From the NCBI GenBank assembly GCA_964577805.1, contig CAZOAG010000001.1:175165-239164 (forward strand): a stretch of 64,000 nucleotides of DNA. Direction: 5' to 3'. Each line of letters starts with the position of its first letter. The first letter of the stretch is position 1. Position numbers and translations under genes: made by a program. The notes under the pieces are model-generated. The model worked only from the letters and a program-made list of their open reading frames with translations, searched no databases and was not told where the DNA came from. The stretch comes from CAZPRW01 sp964577805. GTDB lineage: Bacteria > Verrucomicrobiota > Verrucomicrobiia > Opitutales > JAIRKQ01. Of the stretch, positions 17,265 through 26,878 are shown piece after piece.

Positions 17265-17837
17265 TCAAAGCGGCATAGAAGATCCATTACCAAAAATTTG
17301 CTCCGTAATCCACTGGTCGCCACCTTTAACATAATCATGTGTCCAGGTAGTAGATTTTATCCGTTCTCCAATGTCTTTCGGCAAATTATCAAGCAAAGAC
17401 ATTATATCATCTTTCTTTTCTGATCGATATAGACACCATCCTACGCATTTACCTTCTCCAACCTCAGACTCTCTAAGCAAACACTGAGCTAGAATATTAT
17501 GCTGTCCCAACCTGACAAGATTTTTAAGAAATTCCATCGCTTTATCTCGTCCACCATGTGTTTGAACTGTTTTATACAAGTCATCACCAATCATCAAAGC
17601 AAAATCCACAACACCAACAAGACCACGCTGTGAAAGATCAGACAGAGACCCTTGTTTTATTTTACTCTCAACAAGGCTGTTTGCAAAATTCAACATCTGA
17701 TCCGGAGTATAATTGTCACTACATTTTAATTGAAACACATTATACGCAACACGTGTTTCTTCTTCATCACAATCAACACCTGGCCTGTATCCAAAATTCA
17801 CTGAGAATCTATCTCTTGCACATTCAACTTTATTCAT
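17265..17837 (-). CDS. Hypothetical protein, possible type III-associated orphan
   Basis: I do not recognise this 190-residue protein. It is soluble, mainly helical, has no signal peptide and contains several Cys residues (GEGKCVGWCLYR). It starts 41 bases downstream of the end of the next gene on the same strand and probably shares its transcript. The pair sits between ddl and tRNA-Lys in an accessory stretch. Its composition, richer in Gly, Asp and Cys than housekeeping neighbours, resembles other orphan proteins in this window. No functional motif is visible. Confidence 0.7.
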   Translation of the reverse strand: MNKVECARDRFSVNFGYRPGVDCDEEETRVAYNVFQLKCSDNYTPDQMLNFANSLVESKIKQGSLSDLSQRGLVGVVDFALMIGDDLYKTVQTHGGRDKAMEFLKNLVRLGQHNILAQCLLRESEVGEGKCVGWCLYRSEKKDDIMSLLDNLPKDIGERIKSTTWTHDYVKGGDQWITEQIFGNGSSMPL

Positions 17838-17878
17838 ACTATACCAATTTTATGTCAAATTTATAAAACACAACCTTT

Positions 17879-19057
17879 TTATTTGCCGTCACTTTTCTCA
17901 AGCGATTTCGGAAAAAAACTAGATGGATTTTTAGCAAATGCGCCAAAAAGTTGTTTGTAATTTTCAATATTAACAATAGGGTTAGGCTTATCACATAACA
18001 TCTGTGCTGCTGAATATAAACTACATAAAACTTCAGCTGCCGAATGATATTGCCCTGATTGCATATATACCGAAATAGACAAAAATAAACGTTTGAAATC
18101 TTCTGAGAGCGAATTTTGTTCTGGGCATCCTTCATCTACAAAACTCTTTACTTGTGAAAGAATTTCTTGAATACGCTTTTTATCAGATATGCCACATAGC
18201 GCAACTATAATATTTATTGTCGTTCCAGATGCACTACATATTGTACGCAAATTGGCTCCTTTCATAGCAGATGCTAAATTTGGTTTGCTTGCATACGTAG
18301 ATTCGCCATTTGTTGTTTCCAACAAATCTCCTATATGTTTAAAAGTATCACTTTGGACAATAAGGTCCTTTTTACAAATTTTTTCTAAAATTTCTTCTCT
18401 TAAGTCTTCTGAATTTTCTATTATCCCAGCTTCAGAACCATACCGGTTATTGTAAGCAATAATGCTGCATTCAGACAGACATTCTTTCAAGAAACCAATT
18501 GGATCGTTTATTATTTCTACACGCGATGGCAAAAGCATGCCATCTACAGCAAATTGTCCTGGTCTTTGAACTGTATCATTCGGAAATGCATTATTCTCTT
18601 TTAGTTTCTTACACAAATCTTGACCTTTGGATACATATTCTGAACAGTCACAGGAATTGCCAATTATTGCATAAAAATCGTTATATGGTCCTTTGCCGCG
18701 ATTAGCTATTTTTTCAGACAAATTAGCAGCCCTCATGCGACCACGCATACCGCATATTTGTTTATCTCCATCAATACCTCTTGAGTTTTTAAGAAAATGG
18801 TCTGCTAATTTCTCTAACTGTTTTGCTATATCTAGGTCTAATTCATTCTTAACAAGAACATCAATCATTGCACCGACGATAGCCTTATCTAATTTTTCCA
18901 AAGAAATTTCGTAGAACATCTCATGTTTTTTAAGTTCTAAAAAAACACCCTGTTGTATTGAAAACCTTTCTTTGTATAAGCCATTATTATTATTCAGTAC
19001 ATTTATTACGTCACTCATACGACACAGCATCTGAATGGCCATAAACTCCTGCACCAA
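17879..19057 (-). CDS. Hypothetical protein, C-terminal part of a frameshift-split gene
   Basis: I do not recognise this product. The 392-residue frame opens without a good ribosome binding site, inside the end of the preceding frame (43-base overlap). The sequence upstream of its nominal start stays open and coding-like (NYFKDQDPLVQEFMAIQML), which shows that translation belongs to the upstream frame. The two frames join if one base is added at the A-runs at 19079-19096. The part is helical, has no membrane segment, and contains two Ser/Asn-rich regions. It could be expressed by slippage as one protein of about 600 residues, or be a broken gene. Confidence 0.65.
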   Translation of the reverse strand: MVQEFMAIQMLCRMSDVINVLNNNNGLYKERFSIQQGVFLELKKHEMFYEISLEKLDKAIVGAMIDVLVKNELDLDIAKQLEKLADHFLKNSRGIDGDKQICGMRGRMRAANLSEKIANRGKGPYNDFYAIIGNSCDCSEYVSKGQDLCKKLKENNAFPNDTVQRPGQFAVDGMLLPSRVEIINDPIGFLKECLSECSIIAYNNRYGSEAGIIENSEDLREEILEKICKKDLIVQSDTFKHIGDLLETTNGESTYASKPNLASAMKGANLRTICSASGTTINIIVALCGISDKKRIQEILSQVKSFVDEGCPEQNSLSEDFKRLFLSISVYMQSGQYHSAAEVLCSLYSAAQMLCDKPNPIVNIENYKQLFGAFAKNPSSFFPKSLEKSDGK

Positions 19058-19686
19058 AGGATCTTGGTCTTTAAAATAGTTTTTTCTTTTTTCAAAAACT
19101 CATTCAAGTTATTAAATATTATTTTTATTTTCTCTGTTTCGTCGTTCTCTTCTTGATAAATATTAAACCCAGGAAAAGCTCCGACACTGCTTCCTGCACA
19201 AAAAAACTTAAACGTGCCTAACGCATCTAACAGATCGTTATCATGCAGATAACTATCAGAACTGAGATAATTACATACAGAATCAACAAATGATTTAAAC
19301 TCGCTTAACAAGTCATCTTTTGTCAATACGCCATTATCCCCTATAATTCCCAAATTACTGCTACCAGTTCTATTCAACGCAGCCACCATTGCTTCGCCGA
19401 TTTTTTTACTATTGGCATTAATATATTCTATTTGTTCTTTTATTTTGTCACCTGATACATTTTTTTTTGCTGATAAATCTGAAGGTTTATCTTCTTGTGC
19501 TTGTCTATCACATATTGGAACTTGAACGTATTGCAACGATGTGACATCTCCGTGTTCTTTTCCAAGTGATTCTACATTATAACCTCTAGATAGCGAATAC
19601 TTTCCAAATACAGATCCATTTGGCGACGAATCAACAGGACCCGCGCCATTACCAGCCTCACCAACGACAAACTCACTCAAATTCAT
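19015..19686 (-). CDS. Hypothetical protein, N-terminal part of a frameshift-split gene
   Basis: This is the upstream frame of the gene described at 17879-19057. It starts with ATG at 19686 and reads well through NEFLKKEK, then enters the A-runs and ends in an unnatural basic, Cys- and Trp-rich tail (ILWCRSLWPFRCCVV). That tail is the expected signature of an out-of-frame extension. The N-terminal 60 residues are Gly/Ser/Asn-rich and unstructured, which is compatible with a type III secretion signal region but not diagnostic of one. No family is recognised. Confidence 0.65.
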   Translation of the reverse strand: MNLSEFVVGEAGNGAGPVDSSPNGSVFGKYSLSRGYNVESLGKEHGDVTSLQYVQVPICDRQAQEDKPSDLSAKKNVSGDKIKEQIEYINANSKKIGEAMVAALNRTGSSNLGIIGDNGVLTKDDLLSEFKSFVDSVCNYLSSDSYLHDNDLLDALGTFKFFCAGSSVGAFPGFNIYQEENDETEKIKIIFNNLNEFLKKEKTILKTKILWCRSLWPFRCCVV

Positions 19687-19828
19687 ACCTACTTGCGAAT
19701 TGTGACAGTTTTTCAGTTTTAGTCAAGAAAAATCGCGCCGACTTAAAAAAAACTAAATCAACTCAGTTGAACATGTATAAAAATAAAGCAACAACACCAA
19801 AAAATCAAAACAAACAAAGGCAAAAACC

Positions 19829-19903
19829 TGGTAGGCCGACAGGGGCTCGAACCCTGAACCAATGGCTTAAAAGGCCACTGCTCTACCATTGAGCTACCGA
19901 CCC
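19829..19903 (-). tRNA. tRNA-Lys (anticodon UUU)
   Basis: The minus strand folds as a full cloverleaf of 75 bases including an encoded CCA. Acceptor GGGTCGG pairs with TCGGCCT (G-U allowed). The D arm is GCTC/GAGC, the anticodon stem GTGGC/GCCAT encloses loop CTTTTAA with anticodon TTT, and the T arm is CAGGG-TTCGAGC-CCCTG. A TTGACA lies upstream on the minus strand at 19941-19936, but no convincing -10 follows. Confidence 0.95.
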
Positions 19904-20036
19904 AACGAGACTCACGTTGTAATCTATTCCCATTATGTCAATATAGATTTTAAAAAAATTTAAAATGATCAGATTACAGAAATGAAAATGCCACGATACA
20001 CATCAGTATAGATCATGGCATTGAGTGCAATTTATA

Positions 20037-21083
20037 TCAAAATTGATAATTAATGACAACATTACCATTAATATTGTAATAGTCTGAACCTAAATTCGCT
20101 CCGGCTGCAAGCTCTCCTTCTATTTTATCATTGAGAAATGATTTTATCCCAATACGTATTTTTGCCATGTTGCGCGGTAAGTACGGCAATGAACATTGAT
20201 GGTAATTACCTGACAGACTATCACCACTATAGCTACTATACGAATATTTGTTGCCACTACGCAAACATTCACATGACCATCCTGCATTAGCATAAGCTAA
20301 AGTTTTATGATTTTTTATAGAAAACGATTTTGTTCCATAAACCCCGATGAAAGTTGTCAATGATTTGACAATATGTTCTTTGACTAAATTGATAGTTCCT
20401 AATGATGGCAAACTAACATAATCATCCACACTGATGTATGAGCCGTCTATTTCAACTATTGGGCCAAATGAAATATCTTCCTGTGATGATAAATTATAAG
20501 CAATCTGGCCAGATAATGCACATAACCATCCCTTATACTTATTTCTTTTCAATAACTGGTCGCTGTTATTCCTAAGTTCAATATAACCAAAACTGCCAAT
20601 CAATGACGTCATCAATTTATTACTACAATAACGGCCATACAAACCAGTAATTGTGCTTTTGGCACAGCAGTCCTGATTGATTGTTCCACTTCCAGAACGA
20701 CAACTAAAGTCACAATCTGCATATTGAAAAGATGTAAATGTTCCAAGGTTCCAATCTTCATTAAATTGCTTTTCTATTCCAAATAAACCACCTATATTGT
20801 TGGAATTATCTTTGGATAAAGTTCTTGATTCATTATCTAATATCATTGATGGACCATCAAACGATGAATGATAGCCTAATACATCAAAATACACACGTGG
20901 AGATTTACTCGTTTCGTCATAACATTTTGCACTATATTTTTTGGCAAAAATACTGTCATGCACTGTGCTTATTTGTCTTTGCGTGTCCTGCACCATTGCC
21001 AAATTGCCACTCAATGTAGCATGTGATGGTACGTGGAATAACAACGATATCAACCCACAAACGAGTACTGCTTTTTTGCTCAT
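20037..21083 (-). CDS. Outer-membrane beta-barrel protein (autotransporter-barrel-like)
   Basis: The 348-residue protein starts with a signal peptide (AVLVCGLISLLFHVPSHA). Its C-terminal two thirds is built of alternating strands such as TSLIGSFGYIELR, GPIVEIDGSYISV and FIGVYGTKSFSI, ending in VVINYQF. A terminal Phe preceded by alternating hydrophobics is the usual BAM recognition signal. The layout resembles autotransporter or OmpA-like barrels without a long passenger. It is unusually rich in Cys for a barrel protein (CDFSCRSG, QDCCAKS, CECLRSG), recalling the disulphide-linked outer membranes of chlamydiae, although homology is not claimed. No partner gene is adjacent. Confidence 0.7.
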   Translation of the reverse strand: MSKKAVLVCGLISLLFHVPSHATLSGNLAMVQDTQRQISTVHDSIFAKKYSAKCYDETSKSPRVYFDVLGYHSSFDGPSMILDNESRTLSKDNSNNIGGLFGIEKQFNEDWNLGTFTSFQYADCDFSCRSGSGTINQDCCAKSTITGLYGRYCSNKLMTSLIGSFGYIELRNNSDQLLKRNKYKGWLCALSGQIAYNLSSQEDISFGPIVEIDGSYISVDDYVSLPSLGTINLVKEHIVKSLTTFIGVYGTKSFSIKNHKTLAYANAGWSCECLRSGNKYSYSSYSGDSLSGNYHQCSLPYLPRNMAKIRIGIKSFLNDKIEGELAAGANLGSDYYNINGNVVINYQF

Positions 21084-21095
21084 AAGATCGGCGAT

Positions 21096-21123
21096 ATTTA
21101 ATAAAAATTAATTTTTTTGTCAA
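21096..21123 (-). promoter_or_regulatory. Candidate sigma-70 promoter of the barrel protein gene
   Basis: On the minus strand an exact TTGACA at 21123-21118 is followed, after 16 bases, by TTAAAT at 21101-21096. The predicted start of transcription is only a few bases before the ATG at 21083, so the leader would be very short. The gene has no Shine-Dalgarno sequence, which fits such a leader. Confidence 0.35.
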
Positions 21124-21251
21124 AAATGTTTTATAACAACTGTATCGGACACATAAAATACACACAATATAAGACATGGTCCGTGCTATGCCTATAAATC
21201 AACATTCCAAAGGTCATATTTACGATCTTGATATGAGGATTTGGCGAAAGT

Positions 21252-22322
21252 CTACGACATCATAGACATGCGAAACTGTTTTAAAAATCGTGCATCGTTT
21301 TGATAAAACAATCGAATGTCATCAATGCCATATAATAACATGGCCAATCTCTCTATACCAATTCCAAAAGCATACCCTGTGTACGTTGTATTATCAATTC
21401 CGCAATTCTCTAAAACAGATGGCGCGACAATACCACAGCCACATACTTCTATCCATTTATTGCTCAATGCACCAAGATTTTTTGTCCGCAAATCCATTTC
21501 AAAACCAGGAGAAACAAATGGGAAATAACTTGGTCGCATACGGACTTCACAATGCTCACCTATCAATTCCGTAAAAAAATAATTCAATGTTGATGTTAAT
21601 TCCGATACGGTCGCTAACTTATCAATAACCAATCCTTCGCATTGATGGAAATTTGGAGAATGTGTAGCGTCTATTGTATCTTTTCTAAACACTCTACCTG
21701 GGGAAAGTATACGTATAGGCGGTTCTTCAGTCAACATTGTACGTACTTGAACAGTAGATGTATGTGAACGTAACATATAACGTTCACAATTATGTTTTGC
21801 AACATTAGCTATGAATGTATCATCATTAAAATAGAATGTATCACGTTCATTGCGCGATGGATGGTTTTGTTTTGTATTCAGTGCATCGAAACATATCCAC
21901 TCCGTTTCCAATTCCGTCCCTTCTGCGACAGAAAATCCCAATTTATGAAAAATTTCAATGAATCGATTACGTATCATTGTCAATGGGTGCAAACAGATAT
22001 CCGTTGATGTTTGAATGTTCAAAGATACATCGATCGTATCTACTAATGACTTTATTAATGATTGTTGTTCAATCTGCTGTAACTTGTCTTGAAACAATTT
22101 TTCTACAGCAGCTTTGCAACGATTGATCAACTGACCAGCCGTCGGTTTTTCTTCTTTGGACAACTTCGACAATGATTGCATTAAACCACGAAAAATGCCA
22201 TTGCTGCCAAAATATTGCGACTTAAGATTATCGAAATCAGCACGATTCGTCAAAATTCCCACCGCATCGTCCGCCATTTGCTCTATTTTTTCTAATTCAG
22301 CAACATTCATAAACATTTCCAT
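21252..22322 (-). CDS. pheS: Phenylalanine--tRNA ligase alpha subunit
   Basis: PheS is the catalytic subunit of the alpha2-beta2 class II synthetase that charges tRNA-Phe. Class II motifs are seen in FEIFHK-region to NERDTFYF, LRSHTSTVQVRTM, PGRVFRKDTIDATHSPNFHQCEG and the motif 3 block GIGIERLAMLLYGIDDIR. The N-terminal coiled-coil arm for tRNA binding is present. The frame extends to 22385, but the family N-terminus fits the ATG at 22322. pheT is not adjacent, so the subunits are encoded apart. It is divergent from infC across a short interval. Confidence 0.95.
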   Translation of the reverse strand: MEMFMNVAELEKIEQMADDAVGILTNRADFDNLKSQYFGSNGIFRGLMQSLSKLSKEEKPTAGQLINRCKAAVEKLFQDKLQQIEQQSLIKSLVDTIDVSLNIQTSTDICLHPLTMIRNRFIEIFHKLGFSVAEGTELETEWICFDALNTKQNHPSRNERDTFYFNDDTFIANVAKHNCERYMLRSHTSTVQVRTMLTEEPPIRILSPGRVFRKDTIDATHSPNFHQCEGLVIDKLATVSELTSTLNYFFTELIGEHCEVRMRPSYFPFVSPGFEMDLRTKNLGALSNKWIEVCGCGIVAPSVLENCGIDNTTYTGYAFGIGIERLAMLLYGIDDIRLFYQNDARFLKQFRMSMMS

Positions 22323-22501
22323 TCGCAACAAACCATATATGGTTATATGTTCGGTGGAATCTGATTGAGCATAAAGTGTTGTCAATGGAAAATTTCCAAC
22401 AATTCGGATGAAAAACGCAGTAGTGTTAATAAATAAATTGTAATTTCTAGGAAATTTTTATCATCCAGCAGCTGTTGCAGGTACACCTGCTTAATATTTT
22501 T

Positions 22502-23173
22502 ATGACAAATCAACATTTTAACAACACATCGCCGTTCAAAGGCAACTATAATAAAGATAGAAAATTTGGAAGCGCGAATAAGAATTTTACAAGAAAGAAT
22601 GAAAAAATACGAGTTAAGGAAGTGCGTGTCATCGGAAGTGATGGGTCTCAAATAGGCATCATGCCGACATCAGAAGCTATTGCTATGGCCAAACACGAGG
22701 GATTGGACCTGATAGAAATCTCTCCAAATGCAAACCCTCCTGTATGCAAAATTCTTGATTTTGGAAAATATAAATATGAAGAGAGTAAAAAGAATAAGGT
22801 GGTTCCTAAACAAGCATCAGCAAAGACCAAAGAAGTAAAACTGCGTGTGGCTATCGATACCAATGATTATAATACTAAAATGCGTCATGCTGTAGAGTTT
22901 CTAACAAGCGGCAATAAGTTAAAATTATCATTGATGTTTCGAGGGCGAGAAATGGCACGTACAGAACTCGGCTTTGAGTTAATAAAAAAGTTTGCTCAGG
23001 ATATTAGCAATTACGGCACATTGGACACAGAACCAAAATTATTTGGAAAGACAATATCTGTAACAATATCACCATGTTCCAAAAAACAATCAAAACACAA
23101 TGATGACAGTAATAAAGCAGTTGCTGTGTTTAATAAAATTTTGGATGCTAGTGAATTATTGAAACTAAAATAA
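22502..23173 (+). CDS. infC: Translation initiation factor IF-3
   Basis: IF-3 prevents premature subunit association and checks initiator tRNA and start codon. After a basic 35-residue extension, the N domain begins at NEKIRVKEVRVIGSDGSQIGI and includes AKHEGLDLIEISPNANPPVCKI. The linker DFGKYKYEESKK leads to the C domain with KLRVAIDTNDYNTKMRHAVEF and FRGREMA. The ATG at 22502 is assumed. No Shine-Dalgarno is visible, but a small hairpin (GCAGG-TACA-CCTGC, 22477-22490) lies right upstream and could influence initiation. The usual rpmI-rplT partners are absent downstream. Confidence 0.93.
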   Translation: MTNQHFNNTSPFKGNYNKDRKFGSANKNFTRKNEKIRVKEVRVIGSDGSQIGIMPTSEAIAMAKHEGLDLIEISPNANPPVCKILDFGKYKYEESKKNKVVPKQASAKTKEVKLRVAIDTNDYNTKMRHAVEFLTSGNKLKLSLMFRGREMARTELGFELIKKFAQDISNYGTLDTEPKLFGKTISVTISPCSKKQSKHNDDSNKAVAVFNKILDASELLKLK

Positions 23174-23186
23174 ACATACCAAAATA

Positions 23187-24113
23187 ATGTTTAAAAAAAT
23201 TTATCTGTGTATTTTTTTTATTCCTTTTTTAGCAACAACAAATGTTCATTGCAAAGAAGTTTCTTTAAGAAGTATTGCATATGATGCCAAATTACCAATG
23301 TTGACAAAAACGTCATTTGGGAAACCTGGCATGATGTTTGAGTTCAAACCAGATACTTATACATTTTCATTTAATGGCATCACATTGCCATTAGGAACAC
23401 GAATAAAATGTCATAAAGACACGACATATTGGTTGGATCAAGATACATTTCTAAAGTGCATACATCCTCTTTTATACCAATCCAAACATGCAAACAGAAT
23501 CAAAACTATCGCATTGGATGCTGGCCATGGTGGTACTGACAATGGAACGCATTCAAAATTCAATAACATAACAGAGAAAACATTGTCATTGGACATGTGT
23601 TCCAGAGTTTCAAAAATATTAAATGCAAAAGGATATCGCATTGTTCTCACACGACCAAATGATAAAAAAGTCGAATTAACCAAGCGAACAACAATAGCCA
23701 ATGCAGCAAATGCAGATGTTTTTGTTTCTATACATTTTAATTCCGCACAGAATCAACATGCCAGTGGTATTGAATCATTCATTTTGACACCACCGCATAT
23801 GCATTCAAACTTTACAAGCGCTGTCCCAGTATCCATATTGACCGGCAACAAATACGACCAATTAAACTTATTATTTGGATATTTACTGCAAAAATCATGT
23901 ATTTCAGCGGTTTCATGCAAAGACCGCGGTGTAAAATATAATCGTTTTGTTGTATTAAAAGAATTAAAGTGTCCCGGTGCCTTGATAGAGTGTGGATTTT
24001 TATCAAATCGCACAGAATCAAATAAAATCGCCTCAGCAGAATATCGCGAAAAACTTGCACAAGCTATAGCAAACGCCATAATTTTATTTGACCACATCCA
24101 AAGTAGCAATTAG
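23187..24113 (+). CDS. N-acetylmuramoyl-L-alanine amidase (Amidase_3), secreted
   Basis: This enzyme cuts the bond between MurNAc and the stem peptide, usually in daughter-cell separation or peptidoglycan turnover. The 308-residue protein has a signal peptide (IYLCIFFIPFLATTNVHC), a short N-terminal domain and an Amidase_3 catalytic domain. Zinc ligands are visible as His in LDAGHGG, Glu in NITEKTLSL and His in VSIHFNSA. The catalytic Glu is in ALIECGFLSN. It follows infC by 13 bases and is probably co-transcribed. It implies that the cell makes peptidoglycan, in line with ddl, mreCD and dapB in the window. Confidence 0.93.
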   Translation: MFKKIYLCIFFIPFLATTNVHCKEVSLRSIAYDAKLPMLTKTSFGKPGMMFEFKPDTYTFSFNGITLPLGTRIKCHKDTTYWLDQDTFLKCIHPLLYQSKHANRIKTIALDAGHGGTDNGTHSKFNNITEKTLSLDMCSRVSKILNAKGYRIVLTRPNDKKVELTKRTTIANAANADVFVSIHFNSAQNQHASGIESFILTPPHMHSNFTSAVPVSILTGNKYDQLNLLFGYLLQKSCISAVSCKDRGVKYNRFVVLKELKCPGALIECGFLSNRTESNKIASAEYREKLAQAIANAIILFDHIQSSN

Positions 24114-24450
24114 AAATGCGTGTGTTTTGGATTAAAACAACGGATCTATCAACACGTTGCTCGACCCAATAACAAAGCACACAACAACGTAAACGTGTTA
24201 TAGTAGAGAAAATTTGCGTTCATTTTTTTGAGTGATATAAATTTTTTTAACGTGCAAGAAATCAAATATCAATAAAAAGTGCACAAATCATTCTAGACGT
24301 TGCAAAATCGTTCAAACTAAGCATCGCCATCACTCTGTAAACAATCAAACACACATACTGAAACAACGGCCAACCAAGCGTCGATCAATTAGTACTAGTA
24401 AGATATATAGACACATATTTTTTGAAATATACGCCTATATATTCATTGTT
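24114..24450. other. Intergenic region with a 23S rRNA 3'-end-like fragment
   Basis: This 337-base gap lies between convergent amidase and gyrA genes, and I see no ORF or hairpin terminator in it. On the minus strand, near 24403-24367, the sequence GTACTAATTGATCGACGC followed by TTGG matches the well-known 3' end of bacterial 23S rRNA (GTACTAAT-x-GATCGA...CTT). The upstream 23S sequence expected next to it is missing, so this would be an isolated remnant. The rest is AT-rich without recognisable structure. Confidence 0.4.
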
Positions 24451-26877
24451 TTATTCTTCTTGCACTTCTATAACACGTGATATCCCAATTAATTTATCGT
24501 TTTTTTCTAACGTGATCAATCGAACACCACTTGTTGACCGCCCAATTACACGAATACCACTGACGGGAGAACGAATTGCTTGACCATCTGACGTCAACAT
24601 CATGATTTCATCATTGTCCGATACTGTTAGCGCTCCAGCAATTTTTACACATTTATGTAGCTTCATCGCGATAACACCAGAACCACCGCGTTTTTGCAAA
24701 CGATAATCATCAAATTTTGATCGTTTACCCTGTCCGTTTTCAGCAGCTAATAAAAATGTCTTTTTATTATCAACAACTGTCATTGCACGAACAACATCAC
24801 CTTCTTTCAGCATGATGCCACGTACACCACGTGTATTTCTTCCTTGGTCACGAAGGTCATTTTCATTAAACTTGACTGACATGCCATTGGCTGTTATAAT
24901 TACGAGTTCGTCGTTCCCAGATGTCAATAATGCTTCTATTAAAGCATCACCATCATCAATTGCTATACCTATAATACCACCCTTACGAACATTTTTATAA
25001 TCTGCCAAACACGTTTTCTTCGCGATTCCATTTTGAGTACAAATTACCAAATATTGATTCTCAGAAAACTCTTGAAAACATATCATAGCAGATAGTCGCT
25101 CATCTTTTTGCATCGCCAAAACATTTATTAATGCACGGCCTTTCGATGTACGAGAGCCCTCTGGAACATTGTATACTTTCTCAACATACACACGGCCATT
25201 ATTCATGACAAACATCAGATTATCATGTGTATTTGCCGTGAACATATGTTCTACGAAATCTTCTTCATGCTGTCCAGCCCCGATAACTCCTTTGCCACCA
25301 CGTTTTTGAGAACGATAGTAATTGGCAGGTGTGCGTTTTATAAACCCATTATGAGAGACTGTTATCAAACAGCATTCATTCGCAATGACATCTTCTATTC
25401 TGAACTCACCTGCATCATGCTCTATTTGTGTCTTTCTCGGAGATGCATATTTTTCACGCATTTCAAGAAGTTCATTTTTTACCAATGATAACAATGCATG
25501 ATCATCAGATAAGATATCACGATAATGTTCTATCATTCTTTGCAATTCACTAAACTCATCTTCTATTTTATTTCTTTCAAGACCAGTCAGTTGATATAAC
25601 CGCATTTCTAATATAGCATCCGCTTGACGTTCTGAGATAGGATATCTTGCGATCAATTCTACTTTTGCTTCTTCGCGATTTGCAGATTGACGAATAATCC
25701 GAACGAAATCATCCAAATTATCTAACGCGATTAAAAAACCTTGTAAAATATGAGCACGTGCTTCCGCTTTTTTTAATCGGAATGCCGTCCGTCTTGTCAC
25801 AACATCCCGACGATGTTCAATATAACATTCCAGCATCTCTTTGATATTCATTTGCTTTGGGCGCAAATGATCCAATGCCAACATGATTACACCAAATGAT
25901 GATTCAAGCGGTGTTTCTTTAAACAATTTATTGATCACTACCCGTGCGGGAGCATCACGTTTTAGTTCAATAACAATACGTGTATTTTCATCTGATTCAT
26001 CACGAAGATCACTGATTTCATCAAGTACTTTTTCATGTACTAAATCTGCTATTTTGGTAACAAGAACAGAACGGTTTACAGCATACGGAATTTCCGTTAT
26101 AATTATTTGTTCACGACCATTAGGCAATTCTTCAACATTCGCTATACCGCGAACTTTTATTATACTACGCCCTGTCGTCAAATAACGTTTAATATTTTCT
26201 TTCCCTACTACAACACCGCCTGTCGGGAAATCAGGCCCATGTATAATATCACATAACAATTCCACATCAACATGCGGTTCATCAATGATTTTACATGCTG
26301 CATCTATTAACTCAGACAAATTGTGCGGCGGAATATTTGTTGTCATCCCAACAGCTATCCCTGTAGAACCATTCATCAACAAATTTGGTAGGGCTGACGG
26401 CAATACGCTAGGCTCTGTCGTACTTTCTTTATAATTTGGAACAAAATCCACAGTATCTTCATCGATATCTCGCAACAGATCTTCTGATACAGTATGCAAT
26501 TTACATTCTGTATATCTATATGCTGCAGCTGGATCGCCATCAACAGATCCAAAATTTCCTTGAGGAAATATTAATGGATACCGCATTATCCAGTGTTGTG
26601 CCAATCGCACTAAAGTATCATAAACAGCAGTGTCACTGTGAGGATGGTAGTTTTTCAAGACTTCACCAACAACACCAGCACACTTATCAAATGGTTTATT
26701 ATACAACAACCCCTCTCGCAACATGGCATATAATATACGCCGTTGAACAGGTTTTAATCCATCACGGACATCAGGCAACGCACGCGCAACAATGACAGAC
26801 ATCGAATAATCAATGTACGATGACTGCATTACATCAGTAATGTTAGTAACAGTAATTTTACTTGGTTTCGTTTCCAT
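24451..26877 (-). CDS. gyrA: DNA gyrase subunit A
   Basis: GyrA carries the DNA cleavage tyrosine and the DNA-wrapping domain of gyrase. The 808-residue protein has the winged-helix region with the QRDR (YHPHSDTAVYDTL), the active-site Tyr in AAAYRYTECKL, the coiled coil with its dimer gate, and a C-terminal beta-pinwheel. A GyrA-box is seen as QKRGGKG, with a second copy QKRGGSG. Position 81 (E. coli numbering) is Ser and 83 is Thr, which I recall from PVC gyrases. It follows gyrB with one base between stop and start, so the two are translationally linked. Confidence 0.97.
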   Translation of the reverse strand: METKPSKITVTNITDVMQSSYIDYSMSVIVARALPDVRDGLKPVQRRILYAMLREGLLYNKPFDKCAGVVGEVLKNYHPHSDTAVYDTLVRLAQHWIMRYPLIFPQGNFGSVDGDPAAAYRYTECKLHTVSEDLLRDIDEDTVDFVPNYKESTTEPSVLPSALPNLLMNGSTGIAVGMTTNIPPHNLSELIDAACKIIDEPHVDVELLCDIIHGPDFPTGGVVVGKENIKRYLTTGRSIIKVRGIANVEELPNGREQIIITEIPYAVNRSVLVTKIADLVHEKVLDEISDLRDESDENTRIVIELKRDAPARVVINKLFKETPLESSFGVIMLALDHLRPKQMNIKEMLECYIEHRRDVVTRRTAFRLKKAEARAHILQGFLIALDNLDDFVRIIRQSANREEAKVELIARYPISERQADAILEMRLYQLTGLERNKIEDEFSELQRMIEHYRDILSDDHALLSLVKNELLEMREKYASPRKTQIEHDAGEFRIEDVIANECCLITVSHNGFIKRTPANYYRSQKRGGKGVIGAGQHEEDFVEHMFTANTHDNLMFVMNNGRVYVEKVYNVPEGSRTSKGRALINVLAMQKDERLSAMICFQEFSENQYLVICTQNGIAKKTCLADYKNVRKGGIIGIAIDDGDALIEALLTSGNDELVIITANGMSVKFNENDLRDQGRNTRGVRGIMLKEGDVVRAMTVVDNKKTFLLAAENGQGKRSKFDDYRLQKRGGSGVIAMKLHKCVKIAGALTVSDNDEIMMLTSDGQAIRSPVSGIRVIGRSTSGVRLITLEKNDKLIGISRVIEVQEE

Positions 26878-26878
26878 C

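Noticed and set aside
22382..22651. An 89-codon minus-strand frame over the pheS-infC interval
   Set aside because: It overlaps the conserved start of infC and contains no recognised motif.
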